A stretch of DNA of 35,149 bases from Firmicutes bacterium UBA5559. GTDB lineage: Bacteria > Bacillota > Clostridia > Peptostreptococcales > Anaerovoracaceae. Below are positions 1 through 6,480 of this stretch, piece after piece. The stretch covers positions 1 to 35,149 of the forward strand of contig DIMT01000022.1 in NCBI GenBank assembly GCA_002425705.1. Reading direction: 5' to 3'. Numbering within the stretch: position 1 is the first letter of the stretch; each line of letters begins with the position of its first letter. The position numbers were made by a program, and so were the translations under genes. Under the pieces are notes generated by a model. It did no database searches. It saw only the letters and a program-made list of their open reading frames with translations, and had not been told where the DNA came from.

Positions 1-562
1 GGGGCTGGGCCATGTTTCTGGCACGGGTTACACTGCCATGGTCCGGGGAAACGATTACCATGTTTTCCAGATTTCTTTCCTTAAAATATTTTACCAGGAT
101 GGGAATTCCGAGAAGATGGTCTACCGGGATATCAAAATAGCCCTGAATCTGGGATGCATGAAGGTCCATGGACACCACACGGTCTGCACCTGCAGCCACC
201 AACAGATCAGCAACCAATTTGGCTGTAATGGGGTCTCTGGCTTTTGCTTTTCGGTCCTGCCGGGCATAACCGTAATACGGGATTACCGCATTGATTCGAC
301 CGGCGGATGCCCTTTTCATGGCATCGATCATAATCAGCAGCTCCATCAGGCTGTTGTTCACCGGATCACAGGTAGGCTGAACGATATAACAGTCCACCCC
401 TCGAACGGTTTCCCAAAGGTCCACCGAGATTTCGCCGTCGCTGAAGGTATTCACTGAAACCTTTCCCAGGGGTTTACCCATAATCGATGCAATTTCCTCT
501 GCCAGTGCGGGATGTGCATTTCCAGTAAATATCTTATATTCTGCGAACGCCCCATTTTTCAT
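1..562 (-). CDS. prs: Ribose-phosphate pyrophosphokinase, N-terminal 187 residues (runs off window)
   Basis: Makes PRPP from ribose 5-phosphate and ATP, the precursor of purines, pyrimidines, His, Trp and NAD; cytosolic. The first 187 codons of an expected ~315 are present; the rest lies beyond base 1. Visible family motifs are FSDGEI (residues 40-45), YARQDRK (99-105, ATP-binding flexible loop), DLHASQIQGYFD (133-144, with the catalytic-loop His135) and SPDHGSVTRAR (172-182). The ATG at 562-560 has an AAAGAGGTG ribosome binding site just upstream. It lies 32 bp behind the glmU-like gene on the same strand and is probably cotranscribed with it. The glmU-prs adjacency is the usual one in Firmicutes. 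Identity is certain; the C-terminal PRPP-binding loop cannot be seen here. Confidence 0.95.
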   Translation of the reverse strand, partial: MKNGAFAEYKIFTGNAHPALAEEIASIMGKPLGKVSVNTFSDGEISVDLWETVRGVDCYIVQPTCDPVNNSLMELLIMIDAMKRASAGRINAVIPYYGYARQDRKAKARDPITAKLVADLLVAAGADRVVSMDLHASQIQGYFDIPVDHLLGIPILVKYFKERNLENMVIVSPDHGSVTRARNMAQP

Positions 563-594
563 TTGTCTACACCTCTTTCCACTACGCTTTACGA

Positions 595-1290
595 TTACTT
601 TTTATTGAGCAGGCCCCGCCTGGAGACCCAGCCTTCGATAATTCTTCCTTTAGCCCGGGCAACACACAGGGCGTCCGCCGGCACATCGGTGGTTACCGTG
701 CTCCCTGCCGCCACATAGGATCCTTCCCCCAGTACTACTGGAGAGACCAGGTTTACGTTGCATCCGATAAAGGAACGGTCTGAAACGGTGGACCGGTATT
801 TTTTCGACCCATTATAATTCACAAAAACAACACCGCAGCCAATGTTCACTTCCTTACCCACATCCGAATCTCCGATATAGGATAAGTGGGAGGCTTTGGT
901 GCCATCGCCCAGGCTGGAATTCTTCACTTCTACGAAGTCCCCTACTTTGCAGTTGTTTCCGATGGTGCTGTTAGGCCTTAAGTAGGCAAAGGGGCCTACT
1001 TTGGTGTCTTCACCTATGCGGCTTTCCAGAATCACCGAATTGTCCACTTTTGTCCGGTCGCCAATGGTGGAACCGACGATTCTGCTTCCCGGCCCGATGA
1101 CACAGTCTTCTCCGATGAGAGACTCCCCCTCCACAATCACATTGGGATATATTTTCGTTCCAGATCCAATCTTACAGCCTTCTTCAATATAGGCAGAACG
1201 GATGTCCATGAATTCGACGCCCTGCTCCATCAGGCTGATATTGTACTGAATCCGTTTTTCTTCTTTTTCTATGTATTCCTGGTAGTTCAT
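595..1290 (-). CDS. glmU: Stand-alone GlmU-type acetyltransferase domain (left-handed beta-helix)
   Basis: 231 residues matching only the C-terminal half of bifunctional GlmU, which acetylates glucosamine 1-phosphate with acetyl-CoA on the way to UDP-GlcNAc. Residues 1-38 resemble the inter-domain helical linker. The rest is hexapeptide-repeat beta-helix with the acetyltransferase residues in place: RPN (Arg105), VEVK (Lys123), SHLSYIGD (His135, the catalytic base, and Tyr138) and NYNG (Asn158). The N-terminal uridylyltransferase domain, with its LAAGxGTRM-type motif, is absent: murC ends 13 bp upstream, so this is not a missed start. ATG 1290 is chosen over the upstream in-frame GTG at 1302 because GGAGG lies 6 nt before it. 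Known from the family: full GlmU is ~455 residues. Inferred: the uridylyltransferase is encoded elsewhere. Confidence 0.85.
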   Translation of the reverse strand: MNYQEYIEKEEKRIQYNISLMEQGVEFMDIRSAYIEEGCKIGSGTKIYPNVIVEGESLIGEDCVIGPGSRIVGSTIGDRTKVDNSVILESRIGEDTKVGPFAYLRPNSTIGNNCKVGDFVEVKNSSLGDGTKASHLSYIGDSDVGKEVNIGCGVVFVNYNGSKKYRSTVSDRSFIGCNVNLVSPVVLGEGSYVAAGSTVTTDVPADALCVARAKGRIIEGWVSRRGLLNKK

Positions 1291-1303
1291 ACAATCCTCC
1301 ACC

Positions 1304-2704
1304 CTATAGTCCGGCTCCTTTGGGAACCCTTTTTTCCAAAATCATTTCTGCTACTTTGTATATATCCCCGGCACCCATGGTGATCACCAAATCCCCTGAA
1401 CTGCTGTTGTCTGCCACAAAGTTGGCAATATCCTCAAACCGTGAAAAGTAATAAACTTCTTTCCCCGGATATTTTTTCTTTATTTCATTGACCAGTTCCT
1501 TGGAGCTGATTTTGTGGATGTTCTTTTCTCTGGCTGCATAGATTTCTGCCATGATGATTTTATCGGCTCCGTCGAAGGCTTCGGTAAAGTCGTCAAAGAG
1601 AGCCATGGTCCTGGTGTAGGTGTGAGGCTGGAACAGGCACCATAGGTCCTTGTGGGGGATGTTTGCTGCAGCTGCCAGGGTTGCTCGAATTTCGGTGGGG
1701 TGGTGGGCATAATCATCGATAACCCGTACCTGATTGTCCGTGACGCCAATGTAGTCAAAGCGCCGCTGAGTCCCCTGGAAGCTTTCCAGAGTACGAACAA
1801 TGCTGTCGGTTTCAATCCCCAGCTCCCTACAACAGGAAAAGGCTGCCAGAGCATTCAGAATGTTATGCTCTCCCGGAACGGCAAGCTTCATCGAGCAAAG
1901 TTCCCTATCTTCTTTAAAAACACGGAAAGATGGGAGTCCTGATTCATTAAAAGCAATATCCTGCACGTAATAGTCACAACCTTCATTGAAACCGAAGGTA
2001 ACCACATTGTCCATTTCCCGGATGACTGAGTGAACGAAAGGATTGGCATCATAAGCGATGATCAGGCCATCCTCGGGAACCAAATAAGCAAACTTCTGAA
2101 AAGAAGATACGATGTGATCGATATCCTTGAAATAATCCAGATGATCGGAATCGATGTTGAGAATGATTTCAATTTTCGGATGGAGACTCAGAAAACTGTC
2201 CATGTATTCACAAGCTTCGGTGACGAAATAACTTCCTTCTCCTACCTGCACATTGCCGTTTATTTTTTCCAGATTCCCCCCCACCAGAATCGTGGGCTGT
2301 CTGCCGGAATCTTCCAAAATCAAAGAGACCATGGAAGTGGTCGTTGTCTTCCCATGGGTTCCGGCGATGGCAATACTGTTTTCGTGGTCCTTCATTAAGA
2401 GACCCAGCATCTCCGCTCGGGTGATGGCAGGTATGCCAAGCTGAGCCGCCCGCTGCAATTCCGGATTATCCAGTCCCACAGCTGCGGAATAAACAATCAA
2501 ATCGGCCCCTTCCACATTTTTACTGCGATGGCCCAAAAAAATGCAAGCTCCGTCACGAATCAGCCGGTCGGTGATATCGCTTTCCTTCATGTCAGAGCCT
2601 GTTACCTGAAAACCTTTATTTAACAAAATTTCTGCGATGGCGCTGAGTCCGATGCCTCCTATGCCAATACAGTGAATTTTTTTATGGTTGTTTAAGTCGA
2701 TCAA
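1304..2704 (-). CDS. murC: UDP-N-acetylmuramate--L-alanine ligase
   Basis: Adds L-alanine to UDP-MurNAc in cytosolic peptidoglycan precursor synthesis, consuming ATP. The 466 residues match the usual length. The N-terminal Rossmann loop is GIGGIGLSAIAE, the ATP-binding Mur-ligase motif GTHGKTTT is near residue 115, and DDYAHHPTEI in the third domain is the MurC signature. An ATG at 2719 opens the frame, but its own bases form the only good ribosome binding site (GGAGGA at 2717-2712), which sits 8-9 nt before a TTG at 2704. From that TTG the protein begins MIDLNNHKKIHCIG, which fits the family better, so TTG 2704 is preferred. The gene heads murC-glmU-prs. Confidence 0.94.
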   Translation of the reverse strand: MIDLNNHKKIHCIGIGGIGLSAIAEILLNKGFQVTGSDMKESDITDRLIRDGACIFLGHRSKNVEGADLIVYSAAVGLDNPELQRAAQLGIPAITRAEMLGLLMKDHENSIAIAGTHGKTTTTSMVSLILEDSGRQPTILVGGNLEKINGNVQVGEGSYFVTEACEYMDSFLSLHPKIEIILNIDSDHLDYFKDIDHIVSSFQKFAYLVPEDGLIIAYDANPFVHSVIREMDNVVTFGFNEGCDYYVQDIAFNESGLPSFRVFKEDRELCSMKLAVPGEHNILNALAAFSCCRELGIETDSIVRTLESFQGTQRRFDYIGVTDNQVRVIDDYAHHPTEIRATLAAAANIPHKDLWCLFQPHTYTRTMALFDDFTEAFDGADKIIMAEIYAAREKNIHKISSKELVNEIKKKYPGKEVYYFSRFEDIANFVADNSSSGDLVITMGAGDIYKVAEMILEKRVPKGAGL

Positions 2705-2733
2705 AGTGATTTCCTCCATATTTCTGATAAGAT

Positions 2734-2742
2734 ATTATACCA
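2734..2742 (-). promoter_or_regulatory. Extended -10 promoter for murC
   Basis: TGGTATAAT on the minus strand gives a perfect -10 hexamer (2739-2734) with the TG extension. I see no good -35. The predicted start near 2727 would leave only ~8 nt before the ATG at 2719 but ~23 nt before the TTG at 2704, which supports the TTG start. Confidence 0.6.
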
Positions 2743-2777
2743 TAAACCCCGACTATTGGACCGGGTTTTTTATGAAA

Positions 2778-2806
2778 TTGACAAAAAGATAAAAAGCGAA
2801 TATTAT
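2778..2806 (+). promoter_or_regulatory. SigA-type promoter for purR
   Basis: TTGACA (2778-2783), a 17-bp spacer and TATTAT (2801-2806), about 35 bp before the purR ribosome binding site. It is divergent from the murC promoter. I found no clear pair of PurR boxes in this gap. Confidence 0.75.
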
Positions 2807-2848
2807 TATTAAATAAGTCAATTTAATTCGTATTTACAGGAGAGTCTC

Positions 2849-3658
2849 ATGAAACGTTCGGAAAGAGTCAGTGCAATCGTAAAAATATTATCCGATTCCC
2901 CCAATCAGTCCTATAGCCTTGGCACCTTCTGTCAAATGTTCGGAGCCGCCAAGTCCAGCATCAGCGAAGACCTTCAGGCTGCCCGTAATCTTTTGGAAAA
3001 AATGGAACTGGGATACATTGAGACTACCTCCGGTGCCGGTGGCGGTGTTCGATTCATCCCCTCTATTTCAGATAAAGTTTTTTTGGAACTGCAAATGGAT
3101 CTTTGTGAAAAACTAAAGGAACCAGCCCGGCAATTGGCCGGAGGATTTTTGTACACTTCTGATATCATGTTCAATGCCCGGCTGATGAAAAAAGTAGCCC
3201 ATGCCTTTGCCCGCAAATTCCAGGATACCGGAGCCGATTATGTGGTTACCATCGAAACCAAAGGAATCGCCGTTGCCACCATGGTATCTGATCTGCTTAA
3301 TATTCCGCTGGTCGTTATCCGCAGGGAGAGTAAGATTTCCGAAGGATCCACCGTCAGCATCAATTATTTTTCCGGATCTTCCGATCGGGTCCAGAAAATG
3401 TCCATCGCCAAGAGAGCTGTCGAACCGGGTTCCCGGGCACTGATCATCGATGATTTCATGCGGGCCGGCGGCAGCGTCAAGGGCATCGCCGACATCCTGA
3501 CTGAATTTGATGTTGAGATCGTGGGCACCGGTTTGATCATCGTCACCACCGAACCTGAACGAAAAACCATCCCGGAATATTCAGCCCTCCTCTATCTTGC
3601 CGGAATCGATCCGGAAAAGAAAGAACTGAAGGTTTTTCCAAATATTCAGTTTTTTTAA
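2849..3658 (+). CDS. purR: PurR purine operon repressor
   Basis: DNA-binding regulator of purine genes of the Bacillus/Clostridium type. The N-terminal ~75 residues form a winged helix; the C-terminal part is a phosphoribosyltransferase-like domain with the PRPP-binding loop ALIIDDFMRAGGSVKG. In the family this domain senses PRPP rather than catalysing a transfer. Length (269 residues) is close to the B. subtilis protein. The ATG follows AGGAGAG at 7 nt. It has its own near-consensus promoter and is followed by spoVG after 65 bp, the order normal in Firmicutes. The PRPP synthetase gene prs lies on the other side of murC, so the sensor and the enzyme that makes its effector remain neighbours. 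Confidence 0.94.
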   Translation: MKRSERVSAIVKILSDSPNQSYSLGTFCQMFGAAKSSISEDLQAARNLLEKMELGYIETTSGAGGGVRFIPSISDKVFLELQMDLCEKLKEPARQLAGGFLYTSDIMFNARLMKKVAHAFARKFQDTGADYVVTIETKGIAVATMVSDLLNIPLVVIRRESKISEGSTVSINYFSGSSDRVQKMSIAKRAVEPGSRALIIDDFMRAGGSVKGIADILTEFDVEIVGTGLIIVTTEPERKTIPEYSALLYLAGIDPEKKELKVFPNIQFF

Positions 3659-3666
3659 AATTTTGC

Positions 3667-3695
3667 TTGTAATAAAATGTTAATTGCTATATAAT
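3667..3695 (+). promoter_or_regulatory. Candidate promoter for spoVG
   Basis: TTGTAA (3667-3672), 17 bp and a perfect TATAAT (3690-3695), ending 28 bp before the spoVG start. It overlaps nothing else. In B. subtilis spoVG depends on sigma-H; I do not see a clear sigma-H match here. Confidence 0.55.
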
Positions 3696-3723
3696 TATGG
3701 CAAATTAGAAAGGTGGTGTCTTG

Positions 3724-4008
3724 ATGAATATAACTGACGTAAGAGTTCGTAAGGTCAATGATGAAGGCAAAATGAAAGCTGTCGTTTCTGTAACTTTTGA
3801 CGACGAATTCGTGGTGCATGACATTAAAATTATTGAAGGTCAGAATGGGCTTTTCATTGCAATGCCCAGCCGGAAAATGGGGGAAGGAGACTTCCGTGAC
3901 ATTGCTCATCCGCTTCTTTCCGAGACCCGAAATAAAATCAAAGATGCAATCTTTGCCGAGTATGAAAAGGTGCTGGATGAAAAGGTCGAGACACCCGCTG
4001 CAGAGTAA
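3724..4008 (+). CDS. spoVG: SpoVG regulatory protein
   Basis: Small (94 residues) nucleic-acid-binding regulator conserved in spore-forming and other Firmicutes, linked to septation and sporulation. The whole SpoVG fold is recognisable: an N-terminal ITDVRVRKV strand, DEFVVHDIKIIEG, and FIAMPSRKMGEGDFRDIAHP, the hallmark segment. The frame is open from a TTG at 3721, but AGGTGG is better spaced (7 nt) for the ATG at 3724. It lies directly after purR and ends 33 bp before a palindromic terminator. Its presence suggests, but does not prove, a spore-forming lineage. Confidence 0.95.
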   Translation: MNITDVRVRKVNDEGKMKAVVSVTFDDEFVVHDIKIIEGQNGLFIAMPSRKMGEGDFRDIAHPLLSETRNKIKDAIFAEYEKVLDEKVETPAAE

Positions 4009-4041
4009 TTTCCTGCAGAATATTATTTAATAAACGAGATA

Positions 4042-4069
4042 AAAAAACGCATCCATGGATGCGTTTTTT
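4042..4069. terminator. Bidirectional rho-independent terminator
   Basis: A perfect 28-bp palindrome made of AAAAAACGCATCC and its mirror. The GC-containing core ACGCATCCATGGATGCGT is flanked by six As and six Ts, so it works on both strands. It lies between the convergent spoVG and 4Fe-4S protein genes and probably ends both. Confidence 0.9.
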
Positions 4070-4143
4070 GTATTACTATTTGTGTTTCTAAGCCTTTAAG
4101 AAATAACTATCTTGCTATTATATTAGAATTTTTTTCGTATTTG

Positions 4144-4842
4144 CTAATCCAAAATACGTCCATCGGTGGAGATGGTGACCACCTGCCAGGGAATCATCTT
4201 TCCGCAATTCTTCAACGCTTCAATGGTTGCATATTCCAGACCGCCGCAGCAAGGAACTTCCATGCGAACGACTTTTACGCTCTTGATATTATTATGTTCC
4301 AGAATCGCCGTCAACTTCTCCGAATAATCTCCCTCATCCAGCTTGGGGCATCCAATCAGGACTACATGGTTCTTTAGGAACGTGTTATGAAAATCACCAA
4401 AGGCAAAAGCTGAGCAGTCAGCAGCGATCAGCAGGTTGGCCCGATCGAAATAGGGTGCGTTGATGGGTGCCAGCTTGATCTGGACCGGCCATTGTCGAAG
4501 CTGGCTTTCCAGGGATACTATCGGAGTCGTTGCCGGGGCTGTATTGGCCCTTTCAAAAGCCATTGACCGGCTTCCAGGGCATCCGCCTTGAGGTGCTGCA
4601 GCTTCCTGAGCTTTTTTAGCCAGCACAGCTTCTTTATCAAAGGCTGCAGCTTCCCGTTCTTCAAAGCTGATGGCATTGGTCGGACAAACCGGCAGGCAGT
4701 TTCCAAGGCCGTCGCAGTAGTCATCCCGGAGCAGCTTGGCTTTTCCATTCACCATTCCGATGGCACCTTCGTGGCAGGCATTGACGCACAGCCCACAGCC
4801 TACACATTTTTCTTCGTCTATCTGAATTACTTTTCTGATCAT
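4144..4842 (-). CDS. 4Fe-4S dicluster-type protein paired with a Crp/Fnr regulator
   Basis: 232 residues. The N-terminal ferredoxin-like domain has CVGCGLCVNAC (Cys13, 16, 19, 23) and a second motif CDGLGNCLPVCP (Cys43, 49, 53) that lacks one cysteine of the usual CxxCxxCxxxCP. A Gln/Ala-rich linker follows, with a GGCPGS turn, then a ~110-residue C-terminal domain with LLIAADCSAFAFGDFH, LIGCPKLDEGDYSEKL and PCCGGLE motifs. Clostridial relatives are annotated only as 4Fe-4S binding proteins; I do not know the reaction. ATG 4842 is preferred over ATG 4848 because AGGAGG is 7 nt before the former and only 1 nt before the latter. It is divergent from a Crp/Fnr gene, which probably controls it. 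Confidence 0.75.
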   Translation of the reverse strand: MIRKVIQIDEEKCVGCGLCVNACHEGAIGMVNGKAKLLRDDYCDGLGNCLPVCPTNAISFEEREAAAFDKEAVLAKKAQEAAAPQGGCPGSRSMAFERANTAPATTPIVSLESQLRQWPVQIKLAPINAPYFDRANLLIAADCSAFAFGDFHNTFLKNHVVLIGCPKLDEGDYSEKLTAILEHNNIKSVKVVRMEVPCCGGLEYATIEALKNCGKMIPWQVVTISTDGRILD

Positions 4843-4856
4843 ATTCATTCCTCCTC

Positions 4857-4885
4857 TTTACTTCCTGATGGTATTGTATTATACT
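4857..4885 (+). promoter_or_regulatory. Promoter for the Crp/Fnr gene, overlapping the opposite promoter
   Basis: TTTACT (4857-4862), 17 bp and TATACT (4880-4885). The -10 overlaps the minus-strand TATAAT (4883-4878) of the 4Fe-4S gene, so polymerases would compete for the same bases. The predicted start is near 4892, just before the palindrome at 4901-4914. Confidence 0.55.
4878..4883 (-). promoter_or_regulatory. -10 element for the 4Fe-4S protein gene
   Basis: A perfect TATAAT on the minus strand with no recognisable -35. The place where a -35 would sit is occupied by the palindrome at 4901-4914, the layout expected of an activator-dependent promoter. Confidence 0.55.
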
Positions 4886-4900
4886 AAAAAAAAATATTCC

Positions 4901-4914
4901 GTTGCATATGCAAC
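4901..4914. promoter_or_regulatory. Operator-like palindrome in the divergent Crp/Fnr promoter region
   Basis: GTTGCATATGCAAC is a perfect 14-bp palindrome. Its centre is about 36-41 bp upstream of the likely start of the 4Fe-4S transcript and about 20 bp upstream of the Crp/Fnr ATG. Crp/Fnr proteins bind short inverted repeats, so this is probably the site of the adjacent regulator: activation of the 4Fe-4S gene and self-repression are inferred from position only. Confidence 0.6.
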
Positions 4915-4926
4915 AATGGAGGCGCC

Positions 4927-5580
4927 ATGATAGAAATTCTTCAAAAGAGTCCTTTGTTTGCCGGTATGGATCCTGGAGAAATCCAGCATATCCTCCAATG
5001 CCTGGGAAATCGTCAGAAAAGTTATCGAAAAAACGAATATATCTTTATGGAAGGGGAACAAAAGCCCCGGGTGGGAGTGATTTTATCCGGATCGGTACAG
5101 GCTATTAAGGAAACAAAGTCCGGAGGTCTGATCCTGATCAACCAGATGTTCCCCGGCGATACCTTCGGTCTTTCCTATGTCTGCGCTGATGTAAAGTATC
5201 TGCCCATTTCCATTATTTCCGCTGAAAACACCGATATTCTCTTCATCGAGCTGGAGCAGCTGGTCCGAACATGCCACAATGCCTGCCAGTTTCATGTGGA
5301 AATGATTAAGAATGCCCTTCGGATCCTGGCTGAAAAAAACCTCTTCCTGGACAATAAGCTCTATTATATTTCTCACAAGACCATCCGGGATCGGATCCAG
5401 TCCTACCTGGAGGATCAGGAATCCCGCCATGGTTCCAATGAATTTGAAATATCCTTTAACCGGGAGCAGTTGGCCGATTTCCTATGCGTAGACCGGAGCG
5501 CCCTCAGCCGGGAGCTGAGCCATATGAAAAAAGAAGGCATCATTGATTATAAAAGAAATTGGTTCCGGGTAACCGTCTGA
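4927..5580 (+). CDS. Crp/Fnr family transcription regulator
   Basis: 217 residues with an N-terminal cyclic-nucleotide-binding-like beta-barrel (about residues 10-120, with GVILSGSVQAIKET and FPGDTFGLSYV), a dimer helix (about 125-150) and a C-terminal winged helix (about 165-217, FNREQLADFLCVDRSALSRELSHMKKEG). There is no N-terminal Cys cluster as in Fnr, so the effector cannot be told; the cysteines present are scattered. The ATG follows GGAGG at 4 nt. It is divergent from the 4Fe-4S protein gene over a shared palindrome, so that gene is the likely target. In related clostridial pairs the theme is redox or nitrosative stress, which is inference here. Its stop codon directly abuts the stop of the convergent yitT-like gene. 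Confidence 0.88.
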   Translation: MIEILQKSPLFAGMDPGEIQHILQCLGNRQKSYRKNEYIFMEGEQKPRVGVILSGSVQAIKETKSGGLILINQMFPGDTFGLSYVCADVKYLPISIISAENTDILFIELEQLVRTCHNACQFHVEMIKNALRILAEKNLFLDNKLYYISHKTIRDRIQSYLEDQESRHGSNEFEISFNREQLADFLCVDRSALSRELSHMKKEGIIDYKRNWFRVTV

Positions 5581-6480
5581 TTACATTTCCTTCTGAATGT
5601 CTCCGAAGCCTTCCCCTCTTCCCCAGACATTGTCCACGTGAATAACTGTGACCAAGGCATTTCGATCCACCGACGCCACATGTTTCTTCACCATGACGCT
5701 TTCTCGAGGGGAGCAGAGCAGAATCAGTTTCTGCCTTTTTTCTCCCGTATATTCCCCTGTGACTTCGATGCTGGAGACCCCCCGTCCGATGTCGTTCATA
5801 ATGTATTCGGTCACCTTTTCCTTATGACTGGTGATGATCTCAAGCTGAACGATTTTTGTTTCAAATCCGTAAATCACATAATCTACCGTCTTGGCAAAGA
5901 TAATCTGTGTAATCAGAGCATAAAGAGCGATGTTCCTTCCGAAAACCGCAGCTGAAGAAAGAATGATAACTGCATCGATAGCCAGGAGAATCTGACTGAG
6001 GCTGATATGGGGCAGCAGTTTCCTTCTTATGATTTTGGCGATGGCATCCGTACCGCCGAAAGAAAATCCCCGATAGAAAAAGATACCGGAACTGATGCCC
6101 CACAGGATACCGCAGAATATGGCTGCCAGAATGATATCCGTTTCTTCCAGCAGCTGAAAATGAAGGGCTTCAAAAACCATCAGAACCGCGGGATAGAGTA
6201 TCGAGACCAGGATAACCTTCCGCACTTCTTTAAACCCAAGAAATATGGCTATGACAATCAGAATCGCAGCCATTGCCATATAATACAGAACAGAAAATCC
6301 TAGTGGCACGACGCTCTGGAGAATCCGAACGATTCCCGTAACCCCACCGCTGGACAATCCATTGGGAAGCAGCACTGCCGTAACGGCAAAAGAGCTGATT
6401 GAACAACCCAACAGTACATAAAACAGATCGGTAAAAAACTTTTTAACATCCTGTTTGGTTATTTTTTTGATTCGAGACAT
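5581..6480 (-). CDS. YitT family membrane protein with DUF2179 domain
   Basis: 299 residues. About five hydrophobic membrane spans occupy residues 16-210, including SSGGVTGIVRIL and the FFYRGFSFGGTDAIAKII motif typical of YitT. A cytosolic DUF2179 domain follows (about 220-290, with GVSSIEVTGEYTGEKRQKLILLC). The function of the family is unproven; the paired glycine-rich motifs suggest transport. The ATG follows GGGGGGAG and lies inside the end of the upstream methyltransferase gene (22-bp overlap), so translation is probably coupled. It is the last gene of the nup-like operon. No terminator is visible between it and the convergent Crp/Fnr gene. Confidence 0.88.
   Translation of the reverse strand: MSRIKKITKQDVKKFFTDLFYVLLGCSISSFAVTAVLLPNGLSSGGVTGIVRILQSVVPLGFSVLYYMAMAAILIVIAIFLGFKEVRKVILVSILYPAVLMVFEALHFQLLEETDIILAAIFCGILWGISSGIFFYRGFSFGGTDAIAKIIRRKLLPHISLSQILLAIDAVIILSSAAVFGRNIALYALITQIIFAKTVDYVIYGFETKIVQLEIITSHKEKVTEYIMNDIGRGVSSIEVTGEYTGEKRQKLILLCSPRESVMVKKHVASVDRNALVTVIHVDNVWGRGEGFGDIQKEM

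Noticed and set aside
38..457. A plus-strand frame at the left edge
   Set aside because: Opposite the unmistakable prs coding frame, which is open through the window end.
2849..2945. GTTCGG motifs at the start of purR as PurR boxes
   Set aside because: They occur singly within coding sequence without the paired arrangement and spacing of real PurR sites.
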